DNA of 64,000 bases from CAVTAE01 sp051649365 (GTDB taxonomy: Bacteria; Deinococcota; Deinococci; Deinococcales; Trueperaceae). Position 1 is the stretch's first letter, and each line of letters opens with the position of its first letter. The DNA lies in NCBI GenBank assembly GCA_051649365.1, contig JBOFGY010000135.1, positions 1 through 64,000 of the forward strand. Reading direction: 5' to 3'. Shown piece by piece: positions 56,924-64,000 of this stretch. A program made the position numbers and the translations under genes. The notes under the pieces were generated by a model, which worked only from the letters and a program-made list of their open reading frames with translations, did no database searches and was not told the origin of the DNA.

Positions 56924-57940
56924 CTAAATGGCCAGCACTTTGGCAATTTCATAAAGTTGCATGTCCATCTCTTTCTTCTTGCCAAACACTTCGGTGAGGG
57001 GTACGAAGACGGTGCCGCGTTTATCTACAGCGACCATTACGCCACTTTGTCCCTCGAGCAATCCCTCGACGGCCATATAGCCAAGGCGCGAGGCGAGTAC
57101 GCGGTCGCGCGTGGACGGGCTGCCACCACGCTGCATGTGACCCAAAATACTCGAGCGCACTTCGTAGCCACAACTGGCTTCGAGTTGTTTTTGCAAGGCT
57201 AGTGCGCCACCAGGATAGGCACCTTCAGCTACGACGATGATGCTCGAGCTTTTACCGCGTTCCTTGGCGTTAATCACTTGCGCGACAATTTCTTCAGGTG
57301 GCATGTGCAGTTCGGGTAAGAGAATAACTTCAGCACCGCCGGCCACACCTACATTAAGGGCAATCTGCCCCGAGTGTCTGCCCATGACCTCGACCAGAAA
57401 AAGTCTGTCGTGGCTTGCGGCGGTATCGCGCAGGCGGTCAATGGCCTCGAGGGCGATGTTCATGGCCGTGTTAAAACCAATCGAGACATCCGTGCCATAA
57501 ATATCATTATCAATGGTGCCAGGAATGCCCACGACAGCGATGCCATGCTCTTCGTGGAGTTTAGTAGCACCACGAAACGAGCCGTCACCCCCAATCACTA
57601 TAAGCCCTTCGATACCACGTTTCTTGAGGTGTTGAGCGGCAATAGCCCTGCCTTCGGGTTCGTAAAAAGCCATACAGCGAGCCGTTTTGAGAATCGTACC
57701 GCCACGCTGAATAATGTTGGCAACGCTGCGCGGCCCGAGTTCCTCGATAGTGTCATCAATGAGTCCCTGATAGCCGCGGTAAGAGGCGGAAACACGCAGA
57801 CCTTCGTAAATGGCTGTACGAACCACGGCGCGGATGGCAGCGTTCATTCCTGGAGCATCGCCTCCACTGGTGAGTACAGCAATATGGTTAGGGTTTTTTC
57901 GTTTGGAAGAGGATTTTTTAGAGGCAGCCTTCGCAGTCAT
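56924..57940 (-). CDS. pfkA: 6-phosphofructokinase
   Basis: Phosphorylates fructose-6-phosphate, the committed step of glycolysis. ATP-site and catalytic motifs are AVLTSGGDAPGMNAAIRAVV, VIGGDGSFRGA, GIPGTIDNDIYGTD (catalytic Asp) and EVMGRHSGQIAL. At 338 aa with a basic N-terminal extension (KAASKKSSSKRK) it is slightly longer than the E. coli type. TATACT lies 8 nt before the ATG, with no Shine-Dalgarno. It is the first gene of a pfkA-sbtA-sbtB transcript, an unusual mix of glycolysis and carbon uptake. Confidence 0.96.
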   Translation of the reverse strand: MTAKAASKKSSSKRKNPNHIAVLTSGGDAPGMNAAIRAVVRTAIYEGLRVSASYRGYQGLIDDTIEELGPRSVANIIQRGGTILKTARCMAFYEPEGRAIAAQHLKKRGIEGLIVIGGDGSFRGATKLHEEHGIAVVGIPGTIDNDIYGTDVSIGFNTAMNIALEAIDRLRDTAASHDRLFLVEVMGRHSGQIALNVGVAGGAEVILLPELHMPPEEIVAQVINAKERGKSSSIIVVAEGAYPGGALALQKQLEASCGYEVRSSILGHMQRGGSPSTRDRVLASRLGYMAVEGLLEGQSGVMVAVDKRGTVFVPLTEVFGKKKEMDMQLYEIAKVLAI

Positions 57941-58057
57941 AGGGCAATAGTATAACTAAACAAAGTTAGGTCGTTCTTGCTTGGAAAGCGTCACGGACGA
58001 GGTTCAGCTCTTTTCATCAAGGACAAAGATGAGGGAAGAGGGACACGCTATTTTTAT

Positions 58058-58090
58058 TTGCAGACTAAAAACCAAAAGTCTGCAATTTTT
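58058..58090 (+). terminator. Intrinsic terminator in the pfkA upstream region
   Basis: TTGCAGACT - 10 nt - AGTCTGCAA followed by five T on the plus strand. No plus-strand gene is seen just before it, so it may end an unseen small RNA between 57941 and 58057 or be a relic. The 57941-58263 spacer holds no other feature. Confidence 0.7.
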
Positions 58091-58263
58091 AGGTTTTTAG
58101 CATTTAGCTTTCGGCTTTAAGCTATTCGGGTTATACATCTTGGTTTCGCCTTACGAAACAAATCTTTTTAGTACTATACACTTTCGTACTACATTGGACT
58201 CCTACTAAATCATGTGATGCAAGTGAATGACAGATGTGGATTCTTAGAGTAAAATGGCACATT

Positions 58264-59199
58264 ATGCCCTTATTCCCTTCTCATCTATTCCGCTTTCCTA
58301 AAAAGGAGCGACCTCCGCTTTCAAACCTTCTTCCCTTGAAAAAACTGAACGCGTCTGCTCCTATAGATACATCCTTTCAAGACCTTGTTGATAGTCTCGA
58401 GACTGCCCTACCCACCGATGCTAGCCTGCATCCAGCCATGCTAAAACTATCCCGCTACCTCGAGAAGCAGCCTGAAGCCCTCTTTACCCTTCAACGTAAT
58501 TACGACAAGGCAGTGCAAACCCTACATACGCTCAAAGGGTATTCAAAGCAATCCGTTTCGCACACACCGCAACCCGCCCAAGAGCAGCTTCGTTATGTGC
58601 AAAATTTTGTCACGACCCTCGAGCAGCAGTGGCAAGACCTCGAGCGCGAACTCGCAGCCTTGCCTGATAAAGTTATGGCTCTGCGGGGTTTGTTACACAA
58701 CCTTAAGGCCTCCTACCGAGGTCATCCAGATTATCCCGCACCCGAAGCGGTTTTTCGGTATCTCGAGGGAGACCTTGATGACCTTAACGTGAGGCTGCAA
58801 GGCAAAGACCTAGTCTCAGTGTTGGGTGCCTTTGAAATCTTACAAGCACAGTTCACGCTCGTCAAAGAAAGCCTCAAGGTTTTAATGGGGGCAGATAGCC
58901 ACCTAGACAGCCTGGAATCCCAGTTACCCCATTGGCAAGTACGCGGCTTTGACCTACAACACTTTACCGAGCGTATTCCTGACGTGCGCCAAGACCTGGT
59001 GATTGCCTTAGGGCTTATTAAACAAGGCGAATATAAAGTGTTAGATGCTCAAGTAGACGCTGTGCTCGAGCATGTTGGTGAACTCTTAGAAGGCGTGCGC
59101 CAACTCCTAGAAGGGGAGAGCCTGACGACCTCGAGGACGCTCTCGCCTTTAGAAGAAACAACGCTGACGAGCACTACTAGTTTAGACGAAAATCTCTGA
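58264..59199 (+). CDS. Alpha-helical coiled-coil protein of unknown function
   Basis: A 311-aa soluble, mostly helical protein rich in Leu, Glu and Gln with heptad-like stretches (about residues 90-150 and 225-285) and a Ser/Thr-rich tail. I do not recognise a family. I begin at ATG 58264; an upstream ATG at 58234 would add ten residues and lies in the promoter-like stretch. The gene uses CTCGAG often, as native genes here do, so it is not a recent arrival. Neighbours give no hint of function. Confidence 0.65.
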   Translation: MPLFPSHLFRFPKKERPPLSNLLPLKKLNASAPIDTSFQDLVDSLETALPTDASLHPAMLKLSRYLEKQPEALFTLQRNYDKAVQTLHTLKGYSKQSVSHTPQPAQEQLRYVQNFVTTLEQQWQDLERELAALPDKVMALRGLLHNLKASYRGHPDYPAPEAVFRYLEGDLDDLNVRLQGKDLVSVLGAFEILQAQFTLVKESLKVLMGADSHLDSLESQLPHWQVRGFDLQHFTERIPDVRQDLVIALGLIKQGEYKVLDAQVDAVLEHVGELLEGVRQLLEGESLTTSRTLSPLEETTLTSTTSLDENL

Positions 59200-59258
59200 G
59201 GTAAGTCAATGTGAGATGTAAAACGTAAAACGTGAAATTTAACAACGACATTTACCTT

Positions 59259-59807
59259 TCACCTCTTATGCTCTACGCCTTCGTCTTTCTCAACTGGTTT
59301 GTCTTTCTCAACCGACCAAAACATAAACCCTAAAGCCTCAATACCTGTGCTATCAGCATGACCCCATAGTCCGACGATGGTGCCTTGCCACAGCCCATTC
59401 TTTTGATGGAGGCTAAGCTGAAAATGTGTATCGCCACCTTTACCACCAAAGGTGTCAGATTGACTGCCGTCGCGGTAGTGAAAGCGCAAAGTGTCGAGAT
59501 ACCAACCACTCGAGCCACTAAGTCCACTTAAACTACTGAGTCCACCTAGACCACTGAGTCCACTTAGACCACTGAGTCCAGCAAAGCTTTGCCAGGTATC
59601 TTTAGCTGCGCCAATACTGCAATGGTTTGTTTCATTGTCTTCATTGACGTACTCGAGCTTAAGCCCGTGAATAAGATGCGTCGCTGCAATATGCAACGTT
59701 GTAAGTTTGCAGTTTTCAGGTACCTGACAAATAAAACGTTTTCCTATGGGCTCTGGTGTACCGACAAGCGCAGAAAAGTGTAAGTCATTAGGACCAGGGC
59801 GAGTCAT
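59259..59807 (-). CDS. Jacalin-like lectin-fold protein with LSG repeat insert
   Basis: A 182-aa protein whose C-terminal part has the beta-prism phrasing of jacalin-like domains: LDTLRFHYRDGSQSDTFGGKGGDTHFQLSLHQK..., GTIVGLWGHADSTGIEALGFMFW. The first half (HIAATHLIHGLKLEYVNED) would be a preceding strand set. Between them lies a Gly-Leu-Ser repeat (about residues 77-100) encoded by an 18-bp tandem repeat that probably grew by slippage inside a loop. No signal peptide is seen. Carbohydrate binding is inferred. Confidence 0.65.
   Translation of the reverse strand: MTRPGPNDLHFSALVGTPEPIGKRFICQVPENCKLTTLHIAATHLIHGLKLEYVNEDNETNHCSIGAAKDTWQSFAGLSGLSGLSGLGGLSSLSGLSGSSGWYLDTLRFHYRDGSQSDTFGGKGGDTHFQLSLHQKNGLWQGTIVGLWGHADSTGIEALGFMFWSVEKDKPVEKDEGVEHKR
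59512..59582. repeat. 18-bp tandem repeats in the jacalin-like gene
   Basis: Units like GAGTCCACTTAGACCACT about three and a half times; in frame they encode Ser-Gly-Leu repeats. Confidence 0.85.
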
Positions 59808-59882
59808 GGTGAAGATAGTAACCCAAAATAGGTAGATAGCAGAGGGCGAGTGTGCTTAAACTTAAAAGCTTAGCTCTGTGCC

Positions 59883-61466
59883 TTAAGCCTCTGACTTAGC
59901 TATCTCGTGCAGGATGCGCCACAGTAAATCAGGTAATACCTCAAACGCATAGGGCATGTGAACCCGCTCGAGCCTCTGATGATAATCCTTGCCCCACGGC
60001 CCGACGTTGACAATTGGACAACTGAGTTTATTCTCTACAACTGTTTGCAAAACAGGCATATGTGAAGCTACAAACCCTTGTGCGTCGTGACCGTCTGTCG
60101 GACAGAAAAAACTCATGTCTGAAATGCCATCAAAAAACGGACGAATTGAAATAGGATAGGGTGTTGCCTTGATCTCACCCTTGATGATATCAAGCAACGC
60201 TGAATCCTCTACTGTGTCACACTCTGACCTCGAGTAATACGGTGGCGCGAAACCAATTACCGCGGCGGGTCCCTCGAGCGAGGCGAGTTTGACAAGTTCT
60301 TGTGTGATGGCGTTGCAACGGTCAACCACTTCGGCGTTGGGAAGGGTCTCGCGTAAAATTTTTTCTACACTTTTTGCATTCACTGCTTTCGCTCGCGCTA
60401 ATAAATCTGCAAAGGTAATAACGGTGGGTGTAAGTTGAAAATTTATTTTTATATCGGTTCGCTCTACAAAACCTTTCGCGCGTCCAGTAAGTTTTTGTAG
60501 GGTGGACTCGAGACTTTCTTTTGCAAGTGTTTGAAACATTTCTAAAACGTCTTGCGGTGTGCGGTGGTGCGTGAGGACATTGACGGCGCAGAAGCTCGAG
60601 GCAGGTGTAGTCACGTCGTAGTGTGTTCGGTTGTCGCGTTGATAGAGAACAGTAGGCGGTGCTGGATAATCTTTTCTTCCTGCTGCGTCTCCATACATCG
60701 GATTAGACTCGAGTCTCGAAACAAATTCGGATGCAAGCAAAGCCGGGTTCACACCATCAAACGGCGCACCTACATGTGTCGGGCGACCCACAAACAAAAC
60801 GAAGGGCAGAAGTTTTCCAACACTGCCCAAAAAGATTGCTGCCTCGGCAGAAACATCTAGGTTGATGGCTAGCTCGAGCCGGAGTTCAAACTTTTTACAA
60901 ACCTCTGGCAACTGTTGCACTACAGATTTCATGCCATGTGAGGCGACTTCTTCATCAGGCACAGTGATAAATAAAAGATTGCCCGGTGGATTGGGGAGCT
61001 TACTCCATTCCTCGAGTAACGCTAGCCCAACGGCTAAACCACTTTTCATATCGAGCATTCCGCGTCCCGGTAAAAAATCACCGGATTCAAATTCTTGCAA
61101 GGCTTGTGGATTCGTTCCACTTTTTCGTAAATCGGTGACGAGTTCAGCAAGAAGCTCGGTTGGTTTACAGGCAAACGGTTGGAGCATCCCGTAATTCTCT
61201 GTACTCACTGTATCAAAGTGACCTGTCAGAATAATTGTTTTTTCGCCTTTCCCTTTAACAAGCGCAAAGAGGCTCGAGCGTTCAAAGGTGTCATCCAACG
61301 TTTTCTCTGTCCAAACATGCTGCGGGTTTTTCTGGAAATAATCCCAAGAAGATAAAACGTTTTTGAAGTGTGTCGCAAAGTTTTTTTCACCTTGGCTGTT
61401 GGTGATGCTGCCAAACTCCGTAAGTTGAATAGCAAGCTCTTTACTCCTACTAGAAAATATAGACAT
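59883..61466 (-). CDS. RocB-type M20 family metallopeptidase
   Basis: A 527-aa dizinc hydrolase of the M20/RocB group, linked in Bacillus with arginine use. Zinc-ligand motifs are ILTGHFDTVST, GRGMLDMKSGLAVG and TVPDEEVASHG. LTEFGSITNSQGEKNFATHF and YFQKNPQHVW are typical RocB openings. I start at ATG 61466 (MSIFSSRSKEL); the upstream in-frame 30 residues are unlike the family, and TATACT lies 8 nt before this ATG. It stands alone; no arginine catabolic genes are near. Confidence 0.9.
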   Translation of the reverse strand: MSIFSSRSKELAIQLTEFGSITNSQGEKNFATHFKNVLSSWDYFQKNPQHVWTEKTLDDTFERSSLFALVKGKGEKTIILTGHFDTVSTENYGMLQPFACKPTELLAELVTDLRKSGTNPQALQEFESGDFLPGRGMLDMKSGLAVGLALLEEWSKLPNPPGNLLFITVPDEEVASHGMKSVVQQLPEVCKKFELRLELAINLDVSAEAAIFLGSVGKLLPFVLFVGRPTHVGAPFDGVNPALLASEFVSRLESNPMYGDAAGRKDYPAPPTVLYQRDNRTHYDVTTPASSFCAVNVLTHHRTPQDVLEMFQTLAKESLESTLQKLTGRAKGFVERTDIKINFQLTPTVITFADLLARAKAVNAKSVEKILRETLPNAEVVDRCNAITQELVKLASLEGPAAVIGFAPPYYSRSECDTVEDSALLDIIKGEIKATPYPISIRPFFDGISDMSFFCPTDGHDAQGFVASHMPVLQTVVENKLSCPIVNVGPWGKDYHQRLERVHMPYAFEVLPDLLWRILHEIAKSEA

Positions 61467-61624
61467 ATAACGAGAGTATATAGGAGCAAGTGTGCCGCAG
61501 TCTAAATTTTTGAAGGATTCGGTTTTTTGATAAAAGAATTTACGAAAGGAAAACATTCAAGTCTCGAGCTAAATCTTACAGCAGAGACCTTGGTGTTGGT
61601 AGTAGAATATTTCTTTAGATTTCT

Positions 61625-62425
61625 ATGGCGATTCTCGAGCTCGAGACTAAACCTTTTCACCGCATTCAGTTTATGAATGCTGGTAAACGTGGTGGCACAG
61701 TATCAGAAATGTTGCCGCTCTTGCGTGGGCGTGTAGACAAACTCCCTGACGGTTTAGAAGCTCTTTTGCTCACAAGTGATTTACAAGGCGTTGTAAATGT
61801 CTGGCAACCCAGAGGCACACGTTTACTTGGTGAAGCACTAGCTACAGAATACGCCATGTTAGCAGAAGAAGGCACGGTCCCTTGGCCAGAAAAAACAGGC
61901 GTGATTCTAGCGGGTGACTTTTATTCTGCACCTGGCGGTGACGAGCGGGGTGCCTCGGGCGATGTGCGCGCTGTATGGCAAGCGTTTGCAGAACGCTTTC
62001 GCTGGGTGGTTGGAGTGGAGGGAAATCATGATCGCTTTGGTACGAGCAAAGAACGTGACGCACTGATGCGTCTTCCAAACGTTCATCTTTTAGAAAACGA
62101 TGTTGTGAAGCTAGATAATATTGTGATAGCTGGTGTAAGTGGCATCATAGGTGACCCGAGCAAACCTGCACGCCGCGATGAAGTGGAGTTCGTGGCTGCG
62201 CTCGAGCTTGTCCTCGAAGAGTCTCCAGACATCTTGATTTTGCACCAAGGCCCCAACGGACATAAACAGCAGCGGGGTAGTGATTTGGTCAGAGAGATTT
62301 TGTTGCTTCAGCCTCCTAAACTCACTGTGTGCGGACACGTTCATTGGGAAGAACCGTTGGCGCGAATGGGTGAAGATAGTCAAGTGTTGAACGTGGATAG
62401 TCGGGCAGTTTTGCTGACCTTGTAG
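61625..62425 (+). CDS. Metallophosphoesterase
   Basis: A 266-aa calcineurin-like phosphoesterase. The metal-binding signatures are in LTSDLQG (D), GVILAGDFYSAPGG (GD), VGVEGNHDRFGT (GNHD), ILILHQGP (H) and CGHVHWEEP (GHxH). It would cleave a phosphoester or nucleotide; the substrate is unknown. The N-terminal 40 residues (FMNAGKRGGTVSEMLPLLR) precede the first motif. The gene is flanked by the RocB-type gene, read away from it, and the AT-rich orphan gene after it. Confidence 0.88.
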   Translation: MAILELETKPFHRIQFMNAGKRGGTVSEMLPLLRGRVDKLPDGLEALLLTSDLQGVVNVWQPRGTRLLGEALATEYAMLAEEGTVPWPEKTGVILAGDFYSAPGGDERGASGDVRAVWQAFAERFRWVVGVEGNHDRFGTSKERDALMRLPNVHLLENDVVKLDNIVIAGVSGIIGDPSKPARRDEVEFVAALELVLEESPDILILHQGPNGHKQQRGSDLVREILLLQPPKLTVCGHVHWEEPLARMGEDSQVLNVDSRAVLLTL

Positions 62426-62515
62426 AAGTGAGATGTTGCTCGAGGTGCTTACAAAGAATAATATATGATTAAAAATATTGCAGAATGAATTTCTAATCAT
62501 TTCTTTGGGAGGAAA

Positions 62516-63280
62516 ATGCTAAACGATAGAAATAGAATAAAATTTGCTTTCCTTCTCGAGAACTGGTCTTATAAAAAAGAGCAAAAGCCCAACACAGAGA
62601 ATACCCGACGTGTAATGCCAGAAGAGTATACAGAGGATATGGATGGAATTTTATTTTGTCCGATATGTTTCACGAACCTTATCCGTGTGCCTAAATATAA
62701 AGAGATATCTTCCAACAAACGCAAACCATACTTTTCTCATTTACCTAAATACAGTGATATTCCGTGTGAATTGCGTTCAACCAAGCCAGAAGGGAGGAAG
62801 TACAACAATCAAGAAGAAGCTCTTCAAGCTATTGAAAACGAAGAGTTAGTAGTCATACATTCTTTTCAAGCTCATTGCCCAACTACGCCAAATAATTCCT
62901 CTAGCATTTATAACCAAACTGTTGTTGAGGATCAACAAGGTCCATTAACTGAAGTGCCAATATCAAGGCACATAGGAAAAACTTTTCGTTTGCCAAGCAG
63001 AATTTCTACAGTGAATAGTTTATGTAGGAATTTTGATAAAAATTTGGATAGGTATTTTTGTTTTCCCACCAGACGCTCAGCTGTTTTGCTGTACTATGCT
63101 CTTACAGACATTAAACAGGTAAAGGAAACCAATGATGAACCAAAGCTTTATTTTGGAGTTATTAAAGAAATAGTTAGTTCTACTGAGAACCCTAAGCCCA
63201 CTCACATCTTAATAACTAAGCTGGAATATCCATTTGGTGAAGTCTGGGATTTCTCAATCAAGGATACTCAAGAAAACTAA
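62516..63280 (+). CDS. Orphan protein with CxxC zinc-ribbon-like N-terminus; in-frame stop followed by continued frame
   Basis: A 254-aa protein starting at an ATG with GGGAGGA just upstream. Near residue 48 it has GILFCPICFTNLIRVP, then KPYFSHLPKYSDIPCELR, a C-x2-C ... H ... C arrangement like the zinc-binding heads of CoiA-type and other nuclease-associated proteins. The rest is unrecognised. Base use is clearly more AT-rich than its neighbours and it has one CTCGAG only, suggesting foreign origin. The same frame stays open after the TAA for 49 codons to TAG at 63430 (LEKGISKDSLGRVVLFWGK...), which looks like real protein, so the gene may be split by a nonsense mutation. Confidence 0.6.
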   Translation: MLNDRNRIKFAFLLENWSYKKEQKPNTENTRRVMPEEYTEDMDGILFCPICFTNLIRVPKYKEISSNKRKPYFSHLPKYSDIPCELRSTKPEGRKYNNQEEALQAIENEELVVIHSFQAHCPTTPNNSSSIYNQTVVEDQQGPLTEVPISRHIGKTFRLPSRISTVNSLCRNFDKNLDRYFCFPTRRSAVLLYYALTDIKQVKETNDEPKLYFGVIKEIVSSTENPKPTHILITKLEYPFGEVWDFSIKDTQEN

Positions 63281-63598
63281 CTGGAAAAAGGTATTTCTAA
63301 AGATTCATTAGGTAGAGTTGTATTGTTCTGGGGGAAAATTGCTAAAAATTCTGGAGGTCTATGTATGAATAGACCTGGATGGGGAGAATATGCCTTACTT
63401 CCTGAAAAGTATAATCATCATTTGCTTTAGGTCAATTGCTGCCAACTCTTTCTCAACTTCTCAAACCGCTTATGTAACTCAGTAACCGCCACTTTAGAAA
63501 TCAGCAACTGCTTCAGCCTTTCTATAAATCTCTTGTGTATGCGTGGATATTTGTTTGCCTAACGATTTGAGTTGCATATCAAATGTATGCTAGTTGCC

Positions 63599-63994
63599 AT
63601 GCCAGACGTTTGCTCGAGACAAGATATCGCCCTAGTCGTAGACACTTTTTACAGCAAAGCTACAGAAGACGAAACCATCGGCTATCTTTTTGAAGGGTTG
63701 GATTTGCTAAAGCATCTACCAACCCTTCACGACTTTTGGGAAAACATGTTATTTCGCACAGGTAAATACAAAGGTGGGATGATGTACAAGCACTTTGCGC
63801 TGAATGCACGTAAGCCACTCGAGCTAAAACATTTTGAGCGGTGGCTCGAGTTATTCACGCAAACCATTGACGAACATTTTTCAGGGGATAATGCTAACCG
63901 TATGAAACAGTTTGCTAACTCTATTGCTAGCACGATGCAGGAGCGAATTCTGCAAGTGCCAGAAGTACCTATTACCTTTCGTTCTAGTGTCTAA
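63599..63994 (+). CDS. Truncated hemoglobin, group III-like
   Basis: A 131-aa globin. ALVVDTFYSKATEDETIGYLFE, LHDFWENMLFRTGKYKG and MMYKHFALNARKPLELKHFERWLELFTQTIDEHF match group III truncated globins, with the proximal His in LKHFERW. They bind O2 or NO, or handle peroxides, in the cytosol. I start at ATG 63599, nine residues after an upstream ATG, because the family starts near here and TATGCT lies 7 nt upstream. It ends just before the window does. The neighbours do not suggest a role. Confidence 0.9.
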   Translation: MPDVCSRQDIALVVDTFYSKATEDETIGYLFEGLDLLKHLPTLHDFWENMLFRTGKYKGGMMYKHFALNARKPLELKHFERWLELFTQTIDEHFSGDNANRMKQFANSIASTMQERILQVPEVPITFRSSV

Positions 63995-64000
63995 AATGCC

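Overview
The window is a 64-kb piece of bacterial chromosome of moderate GC content (about 46% by eye), almost entirely protein-coding on both strands. No tRNA, rRNA or CRISPR array was seen. It carries housekeeping genes (rpmH-rnpA-yidD-yidC-jag, cysS, prs, rplY, pth, pfkA, scpA, a class A penicillin-binding protein) and a sizeable accessory part. Three things point to a diderm relative of the Deinococcus-Thermus phylum: ExbB/ExbD with a TonB-like partner, a cluster of type IV pilin-like proteins led by a DUF4900-like protein, and many genes whose only upstream signal is a TANNNT -10 box 5-8 nt before the start codon (the leaderless layout known from Deinococcus). Some genes (the 1068-aa GH15-like protein, the SbtA/SbtB pair) also recall cyanobacteria, so the phylum is an inference with moderate confidence.

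Layout. 1-2400: degenerate IS630 transposase, a promoter running straight into a terminator, a small lipoprotein, a DUF937 protein. 2400-11000: PBP1A, a ThiP-like permease, and a PelF-like glycosyltransferase / membrane protein / GH114-like hydrolase locus. 11000-12000: three gene remnants in a row. 12000-14600: pth, rplY, prs. 15200-18700: exbB-exbD and a TonB-like protein whose C-terminus is a DUF3048 domain. 18700-24250: a WYL repressor and a detoxification/repair set (epoxide hydrolase, VOC proteins, AlkZ-type glycosylase, DJ-1 protein), three of whose units share the same palindromic leader. 24270-31900: SUMF1-like protein, CysS, YigZ, GH63-type hydrolase, lipoprotein, ScpA, XPB helicase. 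32400-36750: LOV-GGDEF-EAL protein, Bax1-like nuclease, aldo/keto reductase. 36800-42700: jag, an ABC exporter behind a leader peptide and switchable hairpin, yidC, yidD, rnpA, rpmH. 43000-47400: pilin operon. 47400-49500: DUF3467, two roadblock proteins, GNAT. 49600-54300: GH15-like protein and a thiamine-binding protein under a TPP riboswitch. 54300-58000: carbonic anhydrase, Nudix, SbtB, SbtA, PfkA. 58200-64000: coiled-coil protein, jacalin-like protein, RocB-type peptidase, phosphoesterase, an AT-rich orphan gene with an in-frame stop, and a truncated globin.

Two genome-wide habits stand out. The hexamer CTCGAG is present at roughly four to five copies per kb, far above expectation, inside and between genes on both strands. 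Intergenic spaces are rich in short tandem repeats, purine-rich/pyrimidine-rich inverted repeats and small MITE-like elements.

The most unusual candidates for an undescribed system are: (1) a putative translational attenuator (23-codon leader peptide plus mutually exclusive hairpins) controlling an ABC exporter inside the yidC-jag region; (2) an ExbB-ExbD-TonB-like machine whose effector domain is DUF3048; and (3) the WYL-controlled electrophile-detoxification and DNA-repair regulon.
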